DNA of 64,000 bases from Homoserinimonas aerilata (lineage in GTDB: Bacteria; Actinomycetota; Actinomycetes; Actinomycetales; Microbacteriaceae): assembly GCF_006716125.1 (NCBI RefSeq), contig NZ_VFOM01000002.1:62001-126000 (forward strand). The letters run 5' to 3'. Within the stretch, counting starts at the first letter, position 1; the number at the start of each line of letters is the position of its first letter. Both the position numbers and the translations under genes were made by a program. This document shows, piece after piece, positions 31,857 through 39,433 of this stretch. The notes below the pieces were generated by a model, which had not been told where the DNA came from, did no database searches, and was given only the letters and a program-made list of their open reading frames with translations.

Positions 31857-32863
31857 AGTGTCGCCATCGTTCCGCGGCGCACAATGCTGACGAACACGAT
31901 GCCGCCGAGCACCGTGAGCACGACCCCGACCGAGGTCTCGGCGGTGCCCCCGATGAGTCGCCCGACCACGTCGCAGGCGAGCAGTACGCAGGCGCCGATG
32001 AGTCCGGATGCCGGCAGCAACCAGTAGTGGTCACCGCCGACGAGCCGCCTGCCGATGTGTGGTGCGGTGAGCCCGACGAAGCCGATGGGGCCGGTGAGCG
32101 CGACGGCGCTGGCTGTGAGGAGGGTGATGGCGGCCAGTCCGACAAGGCGGGCGCGCAGCAGATTCACGCCGAGGCCGTGGGCGAGTTCGGTGCCGAGGGA
32201 GAGGCTGTTGAGGGAGCGCACGTTGCCGGCGGCGAACACGGCGCCGACGACGGCGAACACGAGGGCGGGCGCCACGCCTTCTAGGGTGCGGCCCGAGAGG
32301 GAGCCGACCACCCAGATGCGGTACGCGGCGAGGGTGGCCTCGTCGGAGAGCACGAGGTAGGACGTGAGTGCCACGAGCAGGGCGGAGACGGCGGTGCCGG
32401 CGATGGCGAGGGGCACCGGGCTGCTGAGCCCGCGGCCGAGGGCAGCCACCGAGAACACGACGACGCTCGCGAGGGTCGCGCCGACGAGGGCGAGCCACAG
32501 TGTGGTGAGCACAGAGCTGGTGCCGAGCACGTAGACGCCGATGACCATGGCGAGGCTGGCGCCGGCGGAGACGCCGAAGATGCCGGGGTCGGCGAGCGGG
32601 TTGCGGGTCTGGCCCTGCATGACCGCGCCGGCCACACCGAGGCACGCGCCGACCAGCGTCCCGAGCACCGTACGTGGTACGCGCGAGCCCCACACCACGG
32701 CGCCCGTATCGCGGCTGGGGTCGAAAAGTCCTGTGAGGACTGCGTCAAGGCTCAGGTGGTTGCTGCCGAGCATGAGGCTCGCGAGCGAGATGGCGACGAC
32801 CGCTAGTGCGAGCATGCCGATGACCGTCGCGCGCTTGGTGCGGGTGGCGATCACGCTGAGCAT
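31853..32863 (-). CDS. Iron-siderophore ABC transporter permease (FecC/FepD type)
   Basis: A 336-residue FecCD-family permease with about nine membrane helices. Typical segments are VPRTVLGTLVGACLGVAGAV followed by MQGQTRNPLADPGIFGV, and GPIGFVGLTAPHIGRRLVGG. It is the first gene of the transporter operon. The DtxR-like box at 32868-32886 lies directly before the ATG, implying a very short or absent leader. Confidence 0.92.
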   Translation of the reverse strand: MLSVIATRTKRATVIGMLALAVVAISLASLMLGSNHLSLDAVLTGLFDPSRDTGAVVWGSRVPRTVLGTLVGACLGVAGAVMQGQTRNPLADPGIFGVSAGASLAMVIGVYVLGTSSVLTTLWLALVGATLASVVVFSVAALGRGLSSPVPLAIAGTAVSALLVALTSYLVLSDEATLAAYRIWVVGSLSGRTLEGVAPALVFAVVGAVFAAGNVRSLNSLSLGTELAHGLGVNLLRARLVGLAAITLLTASAVALTGPIGFVGLTAPHIGRRLVGGDHYWLLPASGLIGACVLLACDVVGRLIGGTAETSVGVVLTVLGGIVFVSIVRRGTMATL

Positions 32864-32867
32864 TGCC

Positions 32868-32886
32868 TAAGCGTAGCCTTACCTAA
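32868..32886 (-). promoter_or_regulatory. DtxR/IdeR-like iron box of the siderophore permease operon
   Basis: On the minus strand TTAGGTAAGGCTACGCTTA matches the DtxR consensus at 15 of 19 positions. It lies four bases upstream of the first permease ATG, so a bound repressor would also cover the ribosome start region. Confidence 0.68.
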
Positions 32887-32913
32887 GCTCGCTTGCAGTC
32901 GATGTGAGAATGT

Positions 32914-33759
32914 TCAGCGCACCGACTTGCGCTCGTAGAGCACCATCGACCACGCGAAGCCGGCGCCCGCGATCAGGATGCTCCAGCCGACGGCCAGCGC
33001 AGGCTCCCAGCCGAGCGGGGTGCCGAGCAGCAGGCCACGCACCGTCTCGATGAACGGGGTGAACGGTTGGTACAGGGCGAAGCCCTGCATCCATCCGGGC
33101 ATGGAGTCGGTGGGCACGAAGCCGCTGCCCAGGAATGGCAGACCGGTCAGGATGAGCGGCAGGTTGCTGGCGGTCTCGACCGATTTCGCCTGCATACCCA
33201 TGCCGACGGCCAGCCAGCTGATCGCGACCGAGAAGAGGGCGACGAGGCCCGCCGCCGCAAGCCACTCGGGCAGACCGGCGACCGGGCGGAACCCGAGAGC
33301 GAACCCGACCCCGAACACCAGCGCGACGGCGACGATCGACTGCACCGTGTTGCCCAGCACATGGCCGGCGAGCACCGCGCTGCGTGAGATCGCCATGGTG
33401 CGAAACCGGGCGGTGATGCCCTCCGTCATGTCCATCGAAACGGTCGTGGCGACGCCGCCAGCCGTGCCCGCGATCGTGATGGCGAGGATGCCCGGCATCA
33501 CGTAGGCGAGGTAGGCGGCGCGCCCACCATCCGGGTCCACGCCGGGGAGACCCGCGCCCAGTGTGCCGCCGAAGACGAACACGAACAGCAGCAGGAACAC
33601 AACCGGGCCGCCGATGACGAAGATCGACAGCCCCGGATAGCGCACGACGTGCAGCAGATTTCTGCGCAGCATCGTGATTGAGTCGGCGACGGTGTGGCTG
33701 CCGCCGGCAGGTCGATGCGCAGGTGGGGCGGGCCTCGGCGGGGTGGCGATGGTGGTCAT
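32914..33759 (-). CDS. ABC-2 type exporter permease (DrrB-like)
   Basis: A 281-residue membrane protein of the ABC-2 family with about six helices. Recognisable parts are PGILAITIAGTAGGVATTVS, DMTEGITARFRTMAISRSAV and TGLPFLGSGFVPTDSMPGW. Such permeases export lipids, glycolipids or drugs together with a DrrA-type ATPase, whose gene overlaps this one by four bases. It is the last gene of a four-gene minus-strand operon. The substrate is unknown. Confidence 0.88.
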   Translation of the reverse strand: MTTIATPPRPAPPAHRPAGGSHTVADSITMLRRNLLHVVRYPGLSIFVIGGPVVFLLLFVFVFGGTLGAGLPGVDPDGGRAAYLAYVMPGILAITIAGTAGGVATTVSMDMTEGITARFRTMAISRSAVLAGHVLGNTVQSIVAVALVFGVGFALGFRPVAGLPEWLAAAGLVALFSVAISWLAVGMGMQAKSVETASNLPLILTGLPFLGSGFVPTDSMPGWMQGFALYQPFTPFIETVRGLLLGTPLGWEPALAVGWSILIAGAGFAWSMVLYERKSVR

Positions 33760-34691
33760 GACAGGTTTCCCTTCGTGCCGGTCAGGGCGAAGAACACGTC
33801 GTCGAGATCGGGGGTGTGGATGCTGAGATCGGTGGGTTCGAGGCGTGCGTCGCCGAGGCGGTCGAGCACGGTGCGAAGTGCGCCGAAGTCTTCGCTGCCG
33901 GTAACGCTCAGTGTGAGTGACGCCTCGTCAGGGGTTGAGTCGTCGAGCAGGGCGGATGCGGCGGCCAGGGCTGTGGCATCCGCGAAGCTGAGGCGGATGT
34001 GGCCGCCGGGCACGCGCCGCTTGAGTTCGGCCGGGGTGCCCTCGGCGACGATGCGGCCATTGTCAAGCACGGCCACGCGATCGGCAAGCTCGTCGGCCTC
34101 GTCGAGGTACTGGGTGGTGAGCAGCACGGTGGTGCCGTCGGCCACGAGCTCCCGCACGATGTCCCACATGGTGTGGCGGCTGCGCGGGTCGAGGCCAGTG
34201 GTGGGCTCGTCGAGGAACAGCACGCTCGGCGCAGAGACGAGCGTCATGGCGAGGTCGAGACGGCGTTGCATGCCGCCCGAGTAGGTGGCGAGCGGCGTGC
34301 GCGCGGCCTCAACTAGGTCGAACCGTTCGAGCAGCTCGGCCGTGCGGGCCCGCGACGCTTTCGCGCCGAGGTGGCGCAGCCTGGCCATGAGCATGAGGTT
34401 CTCCTCGCCCGTGAGCAGTGTGTCGACGGCGGAGAACTGGCCAGTCAGGCCGATCGCGGCGCGCGCGCCGGTCGGATTGGCGACCACATCGCATCCGTCG
34501 ATCGCCGCCGTGCCGCCGTCGGGCCGCACGAGGGTGCTGAGGATGTGCACGGTCGTGGTCTTGCCTGCACCGTTGGGGCCGAGAAGGGCGGTGACCGTGC
34601 CGGCCTCGACGCTCAGGTCGACCCCGTCCAGCACGGTCTTGTCGCCGTACCGCTTCTGGAGGCCGTTGACCTCGATTGCTGGAGTGCTCAT
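33756..34691 (-). CDS. ABC exporter ATP-binding protein (DrrA-like)
   Basis: A 311-residue ATPase of the DrrA/NodI branch. Walker A is GPNGAGKTTT, the signature is YSGGMQRRLDLAMTLVSAPS, Walker B is VLFLDEPTTGLDPRSR, and the switch region is LLTTQYLDEADELADRVAV. The C-terminal ~90 residues match the domain that follows in daunorubicin-resistance ATPases, ending PDLDDVFFALTGTKG. I chose the ATG at 34691, overlapping the DUF4097 gene stop. It works with the downstream permease. Confidence 0.9.
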   Translation of the reverse strand: MSTPAIEVNGLQKRYGDKTVLDGVDLSVEAGTVTALLGPNGAGKTTTVHILSTLVRPDGGTAAIDGCDVVANPTGARAAIGLTGQFSAVDTLLTGEENLMLMARLRHLGAKASRARTAELLERFDLVEAARTPLATYSGGMQRRLDLAMTLVSAPSVLFLDEPTTGLDPRSRHTMWDIVRELVADGTTVLLTTQYLDEADELADRVAVLDNGRIVAEGTPAELKRRVPGGHIRLSFADATALAAASALLDDSTPDEASLTLSVTGSEDFGALRTVLDRLGDARLEPTDLSIHTPDLDDVFFALTGTKGNLS

Positions 34692-35533
34692 GCTGTTCTC
34701 TCCACGGTGATGTCGCCGAAGTTGGTGCGGGCGCGCACAGCGACGCTCTGCTCGGAACCGTCGGGTGCGCGGTCTGTGTCGAGTCGGTTGCGCACGTGGC
34801 CACTCTTCGACGAGAGGTCGAGCCACGCGGGCACCCCATCCCGCACGCCGAGCGCGATCTGTCCGAACGCGGTCTCAACATCGATCGAACCCGCCGAGAC
34901 CTCGACCAGCTCGATGCTGCCGTAGGCGGTCTTGCCGGTGACGGATGCCCGGGCGTCGGTGATGCGGAGGTCACCGTACGCGAGGTATGCCCCGACGTCG
35001 CCACTGGAGCGCTCGATCTGGATGCTGCCGTGCGATGCCTTGAGGCTCGCATCCCCGCCGGCATCGCCGATGCGGATCTGCCCGTGGTCGGCGGTGATCT
35101 CGGCGTTGCCCTCGATCGTGCCGATTGTGGCGTTACCGTGCGAGGCGCGCAGCCAGAGGTCGCCGACGGTGTCGAGCTCCACGGCACCCATCCCATCCTT
35201 GATGCGGGTGGCGCCGAGGGTGCCGACGGTGCGGATTCTGCCCATTGCGATCTCGGCGGTGAGGCGGGAGCCGCCCGGCAGTTCGACCTTCAGGTCGACG
35301 GACTCCTTGGGCCCGACGATGGCGAGTCTCGGCTTGGACCCGACAATGGTGAGGCGTTCGCCGTCGAACTCGACCCGGGTGTCCTCGGCGCCGCGGAGGT
35401 CTGCCGCCTTCTCCGGGTTGGTGGGGGTGACGGTGACGACCGTGTCGGTACGCTCGCCGGCGACGATCTCGATGGCTCCAACCTGCCACTTGATGGCGAG
35501 GTCGATGGGGGTTGGGGTGGTGAATGTGGGCAT
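34688..35533 (-). CDS. DUF4097 beta-strand repeat protein
   Basis: A 281-residue protein with repeating short beta strands of the DUF4097 (head-GIN-like) type: segments such as GDLWLRASHGNATIGTIEGN, GQIRIGDAGGDASLKASHGS and GDVGAYLAYGDLRI are evidently repeats of one unit. It has no signal peptide or membrane helix, so it is probably cytoplasmic. In actinobacteria this family commonly sits between a small DNA-binding protein and a DrrAB exporter, as here, but its role is unknown. AGGAAGGG about nine bases before the ATG supports the start. Confidence 0.82.
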   Translation of the reverse strand: MPTFTTPTPIDLAIKWQVGAIEIVAGERTDTVVTVTPTNPEKAADLRGAEDTRVEFDGERLTIVGSKPRLAIVGPKESVDLKVELPGGSRLTAEIAMGRIRTVGTLGATRIKDGMGAVELDTVGDLWLRASHGNATIGTIEGNAEITADHGQIRIGDAGGDASLKASHGSIQIERSSGDVGAYLAYGDLRITDARASVTGKTAYGSIELVEVSAGSIDVETAFGQIALGVRDGVPAWLDLSSKSGHVRNRLDTDRAPDGSEQSVAVRARTNFGDITVERTA

Positions 35534-35624
35534 GCTGATGGACCCTTCCTGTGGGCGTGTTCGATCCACCCCGCTGGTGCGGGGCTCGTGGGATGATGCG
35601 GGCGAATACCCTAGGCGGGCGGCC

Positions 35625-36104
35625 CTAGCGCGCCCAGCCTGCGAAGTTGTCGCCCGTGCGCAGGGTGCGCTGGGCGGTGCGTCGCTGTCTGGGGTTGAGG
35701 GCGGATGCGACAGCGCGCACCAGCCACGTGTTGACCGAGACGCCATCGGCGCTCGCCGCCTCGTCGACCTGTGCCTTGAGGGCGTCAGGGAGGCGGAGGG
35801 TGGTCCGCGAGGTGCTCACATCGTCGAGGTCGACGGCGGCTGTTGTGTCGTCGGATTCGGTGGTCGACTGGCTGACAACAAACTCGACCTCGCGGCCGCG
35901 CAGTCGCACGTCGACCGAGCCGGGGGCGAGATCGCGGGTGATCTCGCCGGCGGCTGCGGAGAGGGCGTCGAGGAGCACGAGGCGGGTCGCGGCATCCAGG
36001 CCGCCTGCGAGTCGCTCTGCGACGGTGCGGGTGTCTTCGGTGCCGTGTTCGGTGGCCTCCAGCAGGGTGCGCTGAAGTTCGTCGACATACCTTCCCAGTT
36101 CCAT
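35625..36104 (-). CDS. Ribbon-helix-helix (HicB/Arc-like) regulator
   Basis: A 159-residue protein whose C-terminal part (about 105-145) fits a ribbon-helix-helix DNA-binding fold: TTLRLPDALKAQVDEAASAD followed by GVSVNTWLVRAVASAL. The N-terminal ~100 residues form an acidic, partly helical domain. Such proteins are annotated as HicB-like antitoxins, but there is no HicA toxin gene here. Instead it leads a DUF4097-DrrA-DrrB operon and probably represses it. The ATG follows directly on an operator-like repeat array without a Shine-Dalgarno sequence, suggesting leaderless translation. Confidence 0.8.
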   Translation of the reverse strand: MELGRYVDELQRTLLEATEHGTEDTRTVAERLAGGLDAATRLVLLDALSAAAGEITRDLAPGSVDVRLRGREVEFVVSQSTTESDDTTAAVDLDDVSTSRTTLRLPDALKAQVDEAASADGVSVNTWLVRAVASALNPRQRRTAQRTLRTGDNFAGWAR

Positions 36105-36154
36105 GACACCAGTGTGACACCACTGTGGTGTCGTGTCAATAGAAAGTGGTGTCA
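36104..36154 (-). promoter_or_regulatory. Multi-site operator and promoter of the RHH-DUF4097-DrrAB operon
   Basis: Four copies of an 8-bp half-site lie in 51 bases: TGACACCA at 36104-36111 and 36115-36122, and the inverted TGGTGTCG at 36126-36133 and TGGTGTCA at 36147-36154. On the minus strand a perfect -35 (TTGACA, 36139-36134) sits among them, with a poor -10 (CACACT, 36116-36111) 17 bases downstream. Transcription would start at or next to the ATG. Short tandem half-sites are typical for ribbon-helix-helix repressors. Confidence 0.75.
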
Positions 36155-36215
36155 TGGTGCTGGTCGCGTTGCGTCGGCGCGTAGATTGGAGGCTGCAGAT
36201 CAGTGAGGGGGAGCG

Positions 36216-37022
36216 GTGGACATCAGCTCGATCCTCGGCAGTGACATCACCCTCAACATCCTGATCCTCATGCTTGTTGCGGGCTTCGCGGCTGGCTGGA
36301 TCGACGCCGTTGTCGGCGGAGGGGGGCTGCTGCAGCTGCCCGCCCTTCTGCTCGTTCCCGGCATCAGCCCCGTTCAGGCACTCGCCACCAACAAGCTCGC
36401 CTCGCTCTTTGGCACCACCACGAGCGCCGTCACCTGGTACCGCCGCGCCCACCCCGACCTGCGTACCGCCCTGCCCATGGCCGGCGTCGCCCTTGTCGGC
36501 AGCTACGGCGGCGCGACCCTCGCATCCATGCTGCCCGTCGAGGTCTTCAAGCCCATCATCGTGGTCGCCCTCGTGGTGGTCGCGGTTGTGACCATCGCCA
36601 AACCAAACCTCGGCAGTATCGCCGCGCTCCGCCACTCCGGCGGCAAGCACTACGTGATCGCCGCCATCCTGGGCCTCGTCATCGGCTTCTACGACGGACT
36701 CATCGGGCCAGGCACCGGCACCTTCCTCATCATGGCGCTCATCACCGCCCTCGGCTACGACTTCGTGCTCGCCAGCGCCAAGGCCAAGATTGTCAACGTC
36801 GCCACCAATGTGGGCGCCCTGCTTTTCTTCATCCCGCAGGGTTACGTGCTGTGGGCGCTCGCGATCGGCATGGGCTTCACCAACATGCTGGGCGGCTACA
36901 CCGGCTCGCGCATGGCGGTCGCCGGCGGCAACAAGTTCATCCGCATCGCGTTCATCGTGGTCGTCGCCGCGCTCATCATCAAGGTCGGGCATGACGTCTA
37001 TGTGGAGAACTTCGGCGGCTGA
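36216..37022 (+). CDS. TauE/SafE (TSUP) family membrane transporter
   Basis: A 268-residue membrane protein with about eight helices, of the family that moves sulfite, sulfoacetate or related organic anions. The two related halves show AGFAAGWIDAVVGGGGLLQL and IGFYDGLIGPGTGTFLI, the repeated family motif, and ALATNKLASLFGTTTSAVTW between. The substrate cannot be named. It starts at a GTG after GAGGGGGA. It is the last gene of the non-motility segment and ends 170 bases before the flbD promoter. Confidence 0.88.
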   Translation: MDISSILGSDITLNILILMLVAGFAAGWIDAVVGGGGLLQLPALLLVPGISPVQALATNKLASLFGTTTSAVTWYRRAHPDLRTALPMAGVALVGSYGGATLASMLPVEVFKPIIVVALVVVAVVTIAKPNLGSIAALRHSGGKHYVIAAILGLVIGFYDGLIGPGTGTFLIMALITALGYDFVLASAKAKIVNVATNVGALLFFIPQGYVLWALAIGMGFTNMLGGYTGSRMAVAGGNKFIRIAFIVVVAALIIKVGHDVYVENFGG

Positions 37023-37050
37023 CTCCGCCGGCGGCCGCATCGTCGCGGTT

Positions 37051-37122
37051 GTGCAGGAGATCTGCCGCGACACGCGGCCCGGGATGGCGCCACCCCGGCG
37101 TGCCCGGACGAATCTCCTGCAC
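37051..37122. repeat. Dispersed palindromic repeat, copy 3
   Basis: Perfect 11-bp arms (GTGCAGGAGAT and ATCTCCTGCAC) enclose 50 bases that include CCCCGGCGTG. The arms and the inner motif match copies 1 and 2 at 8.6-8.9 kb. It lies in the 250-base gap between the TauE gene and flbD, at one border of the segment that interrupts the flagellar locus. Confidence 0.72.
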
Positions 37123-37191
37123 AGCGTCGGTGAAGGGTGGAGCATGGCGGCCGACACCCCGACATCCGCTGAGCGGGCCCAGAAACGCCAC

Positions 37192-37218
37192 TAACGCATG
37201 CCCACACCCGGCCGATAG
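37192..37218 (+). promoter_or_regulatory. Sigma-28 (FliA)-type promoter for flbD-motA-motB
   Basis: TAACGCAT (37192-37199), 11 bases, then GCCGATAG (37211-37218). It restarts flagellar transcription after the unrelated 9-kb segment. Confidence 0.87.
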
Positions 37219-37273
37219 TGGTTGATGCAGGCCCAGGATGGGCGGCGCAGTACACGACCTATGGACGGGCACG

Positions 37274-37594
37274 ATGATCATTGTCACGCGATTGAACGAT
37301 CGGCAGTTCGCGATCAATCCTGACCTCATCGAGCGCATCCACGCGAGCCCTGACACGACCCTTGTGATGGTCGACGGGGCAAAGTACATCGTCACCGAGT
37401 CCATCGGCGAGATCATCGACAGCATCGCGAACTACCGCGCTCGCGTGATCGCCCTCGCCCACACCGCCGCCAGCGAACCGCATCCGGGCTGGCAGCTGGG
37501 CCTCGTGCCCCCCGCATCCGACGACGTCGACGGAACCGAACCCGACACTGAGCCGCCGGCCGACGCCGTGCCGCTGCGACCGAGGAAGAACTGA
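37274..37594 (+). CDS. flbD: Flagellar protein FlbD
   Basis: A 106-residue protein of the small FlbD family found in Gram-positive flagellar operons between hook and motor genes. The conserved core is MIIVTRLNDRQFAINPDLIE followed by RIHASPDTTLVMVDGAKYIV. The function is unknown, perhaps in motor assembly; it is not the Caulobacter regulator of the same name. The last ~35 residues are a proline-rich extension (DTEPPADAVPLRPRK). I chose the ATG at 37274, which matches the family N-terminus, over an upstream in-frame start. The stop overlaps motA. Confidence 0.88.
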   Translation: MIIVTRLNDRQFAINPDLIERIHASPDTTLVMVDGAKYIVTESIGEIIDSIANYRARVIALAHTAASEPHPGWQLGLVPPASDDVDGTEPDTEPPADAVPLRPRKN

Positions 37595-38388
37595 TGGATC
37601 CCGCAACCATAATCGGAATCGTCATCGCGTTCGGTTCCCTGTACGCGATGATCACGCTCGAGGGCGCCCACGTTCAGGCGCTCCTCCTGCCCGCACCGAT
37701 GGTGCTCGTGTTCGGCGCCACCATCGCCATCGGCATCGCCGGCGGCACCCTCAGGGACTTCGTCACCGCCGTCAAAACCCTCCCCGGGGCGTTCCGCGGC
37801 AAGACGGCCAAACCTCAGGAGACCATCGAGAAGGTCGTCGAGCTCGCCGAGAAGGCGCGCAGCGAAGGGCTGCTCTCGCTCGAGCAGGAGGCCGACGAGG
37901 TCGACGACCCCTTCCTGAAGGGCGCCCTGCAGAACATCGCAGACGGCACCGACGGCGAAGAACTGCGGATGATGCTTGAAGACGAGATCGAGACGAAGGC
38001 GCGTGCCGGCCGCACCGGGTCACGCTTCTTCGGTCAGCTCGGCGGCTACGCCCCCACCGTCGGCATCATCGGAACCGTCGTCTCGCTCACCCACGTGCTC
38101 GAGAACCTCGAATCGCCCGCAACGCTCGGCCCCATGATCGCCACCGCCTTCGTCGCCACACTGTGGGGTCTGCTCTCCGCCAACTTCATCTGGCTGCCCA
38201 TCGGCACCCGCATCCGTCGTCTCACCGACCTGCAGACGGAGCACATGACGCTGCTCATGGAGGGCGTGCTCGCGGTGCAGTCCGGCAGCCAGCCGCGCCT
38301 GCTCGGCGAGCGGCTGCGCGCAATGGTGCCGGCTGAATCCTTCAAGGAGAAGGACAAGCAGAAGGACAAGCAGAAGGATGCGGCATGA
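37594..38388 (+). CDS. motA: Flagellar motor stator protein MotA
   Basis: MotA (264 residues) forms, with MotB, the proton channel that powers rotation. It has four membrane helices, a cytoplasmic loop with the conserved TIEKVVELAEKARSEGLLSL, and the helix-3/4 motif GGYAPTVGIIGTVVSL containing the functional prolines. The C-terminus ends with a lysine/aspartate repeat (KEKDKQKDKQKD). It overlaps flbD by one codon position and motB by four bases. Confidence 0.95.
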   Translation: MDPATIIGIVIAFGSLYAMITLEGAHVQALLLPAPMVLVFGATIAIGIAGGTLRDFVTAVKTLPGAFRGKTAKPQETIEKVVELAEKARSEGLLSLEQEADEVDDPFLKGALQNIADGTDGEELRMMLEDEIETKARAGRTGSRFFGQLGGYAPTVGIIGTVVSLTHVLENLESPATLGPMIATAFVATLWGLLSANFIWLPIGTRIRRLTDLQTEHMTLLMEGVLAVQSGSQPRLLGERLRAMVPAESFKEKDKQKDKQKDAA

Positions 38389-39278
38389 GTCTGCCGCAAC
38401 GACGCAAGAAGAAGGCCGAGGCGGCCGAAGAGCATCCGGATGAGCGCTGGATGGCCTCCTACATGGACATGGTCACCGTGCTCATGTGTATGTTCATCGT
38501 GCTGTTCGCCATGTCGGCCGTCGACCAGGACAAGTTCGAGGCGCTCAAGAACTCGCTCGCGACCGGCTTCGGCCAGGAGTCAAGCGAGACCGTCGACACG
38601 GCCACCGGCGTCGTCGTGCCCGCCGAGCTCGTCTCGGAGGAGGGGGAGGGCTTCACCGACATCGAGATCGCCTCTCTCGAGCTCAACCATCTCGAAGAAC
38701 TGCGGGAGCACATCCGCTCGAACCTCGCCGGCGACGGGCTCGAGAAGAGCGTCTCGTTCACGATCGACGAGCGCGGGCTGACGGTGCGCCTCGTCGGCTC
38801 GGAGACCTTCTTCGAGACGAACCGCACCGAGCTGAGCAGCGTCGCCACCCGGGTGCTCAACGCGGCCGGCCCGCCCGTCGCGGGCAGCGGCTACGGCGTC
38901 TCGGTCGAGGGTCACGCCGACGGCCGGCCCGCGGTCGTGCCGTTCCCCACCAACTGGGAGCTGGCATCCGGCCGCGCCACCACCGTGCTGCGCTACCTGG
39001 TGGAGTGGACCGGGGTTCCCGCGGAGAGGGTCGGCGCCGTCGGCTTCGGCTCGGCCCGGCCGCTCGTCGCGGGCACCGCCGACAGCGAACTGGCCGCCAA
39101 CCGCCGCGTCGACATCGTCGTGCTCTCCGCGCTGCCGGAGGCGGTGCGGGCGCTCATCCCGAAACTGCAGTCAGGCGAGCTGACCGTGCCGGAACCCGGA
39201 ACGGCGGCGGATGCTGAGACCGTCTCCTCCGAGCCGGCGTCGGTCACAGAGCAACAGAAGACGGAGGCGGCGCACTAG
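38385..39278 (+). CDS. motB: Flagellar motor stator protein MotB
   Basis: MotB (297 residues) anchors the stator to the cell wall. The single membrane helix contains the proton-binding Asp28 (ASYMDMVTVLMCMF). The OmpA-like peptidoglycan-binding domain has SVEGHADGRPAVVPFPTNWE and AANRRVDIVVLS. The following fliL gene of many flagellates is missing; a repeat element and the fliM promoter come next. Confidence 0.94.
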   Translation: MSLPQRRKKKAEAAEEHPDERWMASYMDMVTVLMCMFIVLFAMSAVDQDKFEALKNSLATGFGQESSETVDTATGVVVPAELVSEEGEGFTDIEIASLELNHLEELREHIRSNLAGDGLEKSVSFTIDERGLTVRLVGSETFFETNRTELSSVATRVLNAAGPPVAGSGYGVSVEGHADGRPAVVPFPTNWELASGRATTVLRYLVEWTGVPAERVGAVGFGSARPLVAGTADSELAANRRVDIVVLSALPEAVRALIPKLQSGELTVPEPGTAADAETVSSEPASVTEQQKTEAAH

Positions 39279-39294
39279 CGAATTCTCAAGGCCG

Positions 39295-39383
39295 GTCTCG
39301 AGACTGCCGCTTCGCGACACCTCGACCAGCGGATACTTCAGCCGGTTGAGGTTTCGAGACGGCGCTGGCGCGCCTCCTCAACC
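39295..39383. repeat. REP-like palindromic element between motB and fliM
   Basis: GTCTCGAGAC (39295-39304) is a perfect palindrome. Further on, GGTTGAGG (39344-39351) pairs with CCTCAACC (39376-39383) around TTTCGAGAC and an inner GGCGC/GCGCC stem. The arrangement GGTTGAGG...TTTCGAGAC...CCTCAACC resembles REP-like intergenic repeats common in Microbacteriaceae, an impression from memory. Confidence 0.6.
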
Positions 39384-39398
39384 CGCGACGGAGTCGAC

Positions 39399-39425
39399 TA
39401 ACCCTTCTACGGTGCCTGCCGATAG
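39399..39425 (+). promoter_or_regulatory. Sigma-28 (FliA)-type promoter for the fliM-csrA operon
   Basis: TAACCCTT (39399-39406), 11 bases, then GCCGATAG (39418-39425). The start site is predicted about eight bases downstream, at the GTG start codon of fliM, so the message is probably leaderless. Confidence 0.85.
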
Positions 39426-39433
39426 TGCTGGAT

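Noticed and set aside
35625..36104. A HicAB toxin-antitoxin pair
   Set aside because: The RHH protein has HicB-like character, but neither side encodes a small HicA-type toxin; its neighbours are a DUF4097 protein and a membrane transporter.
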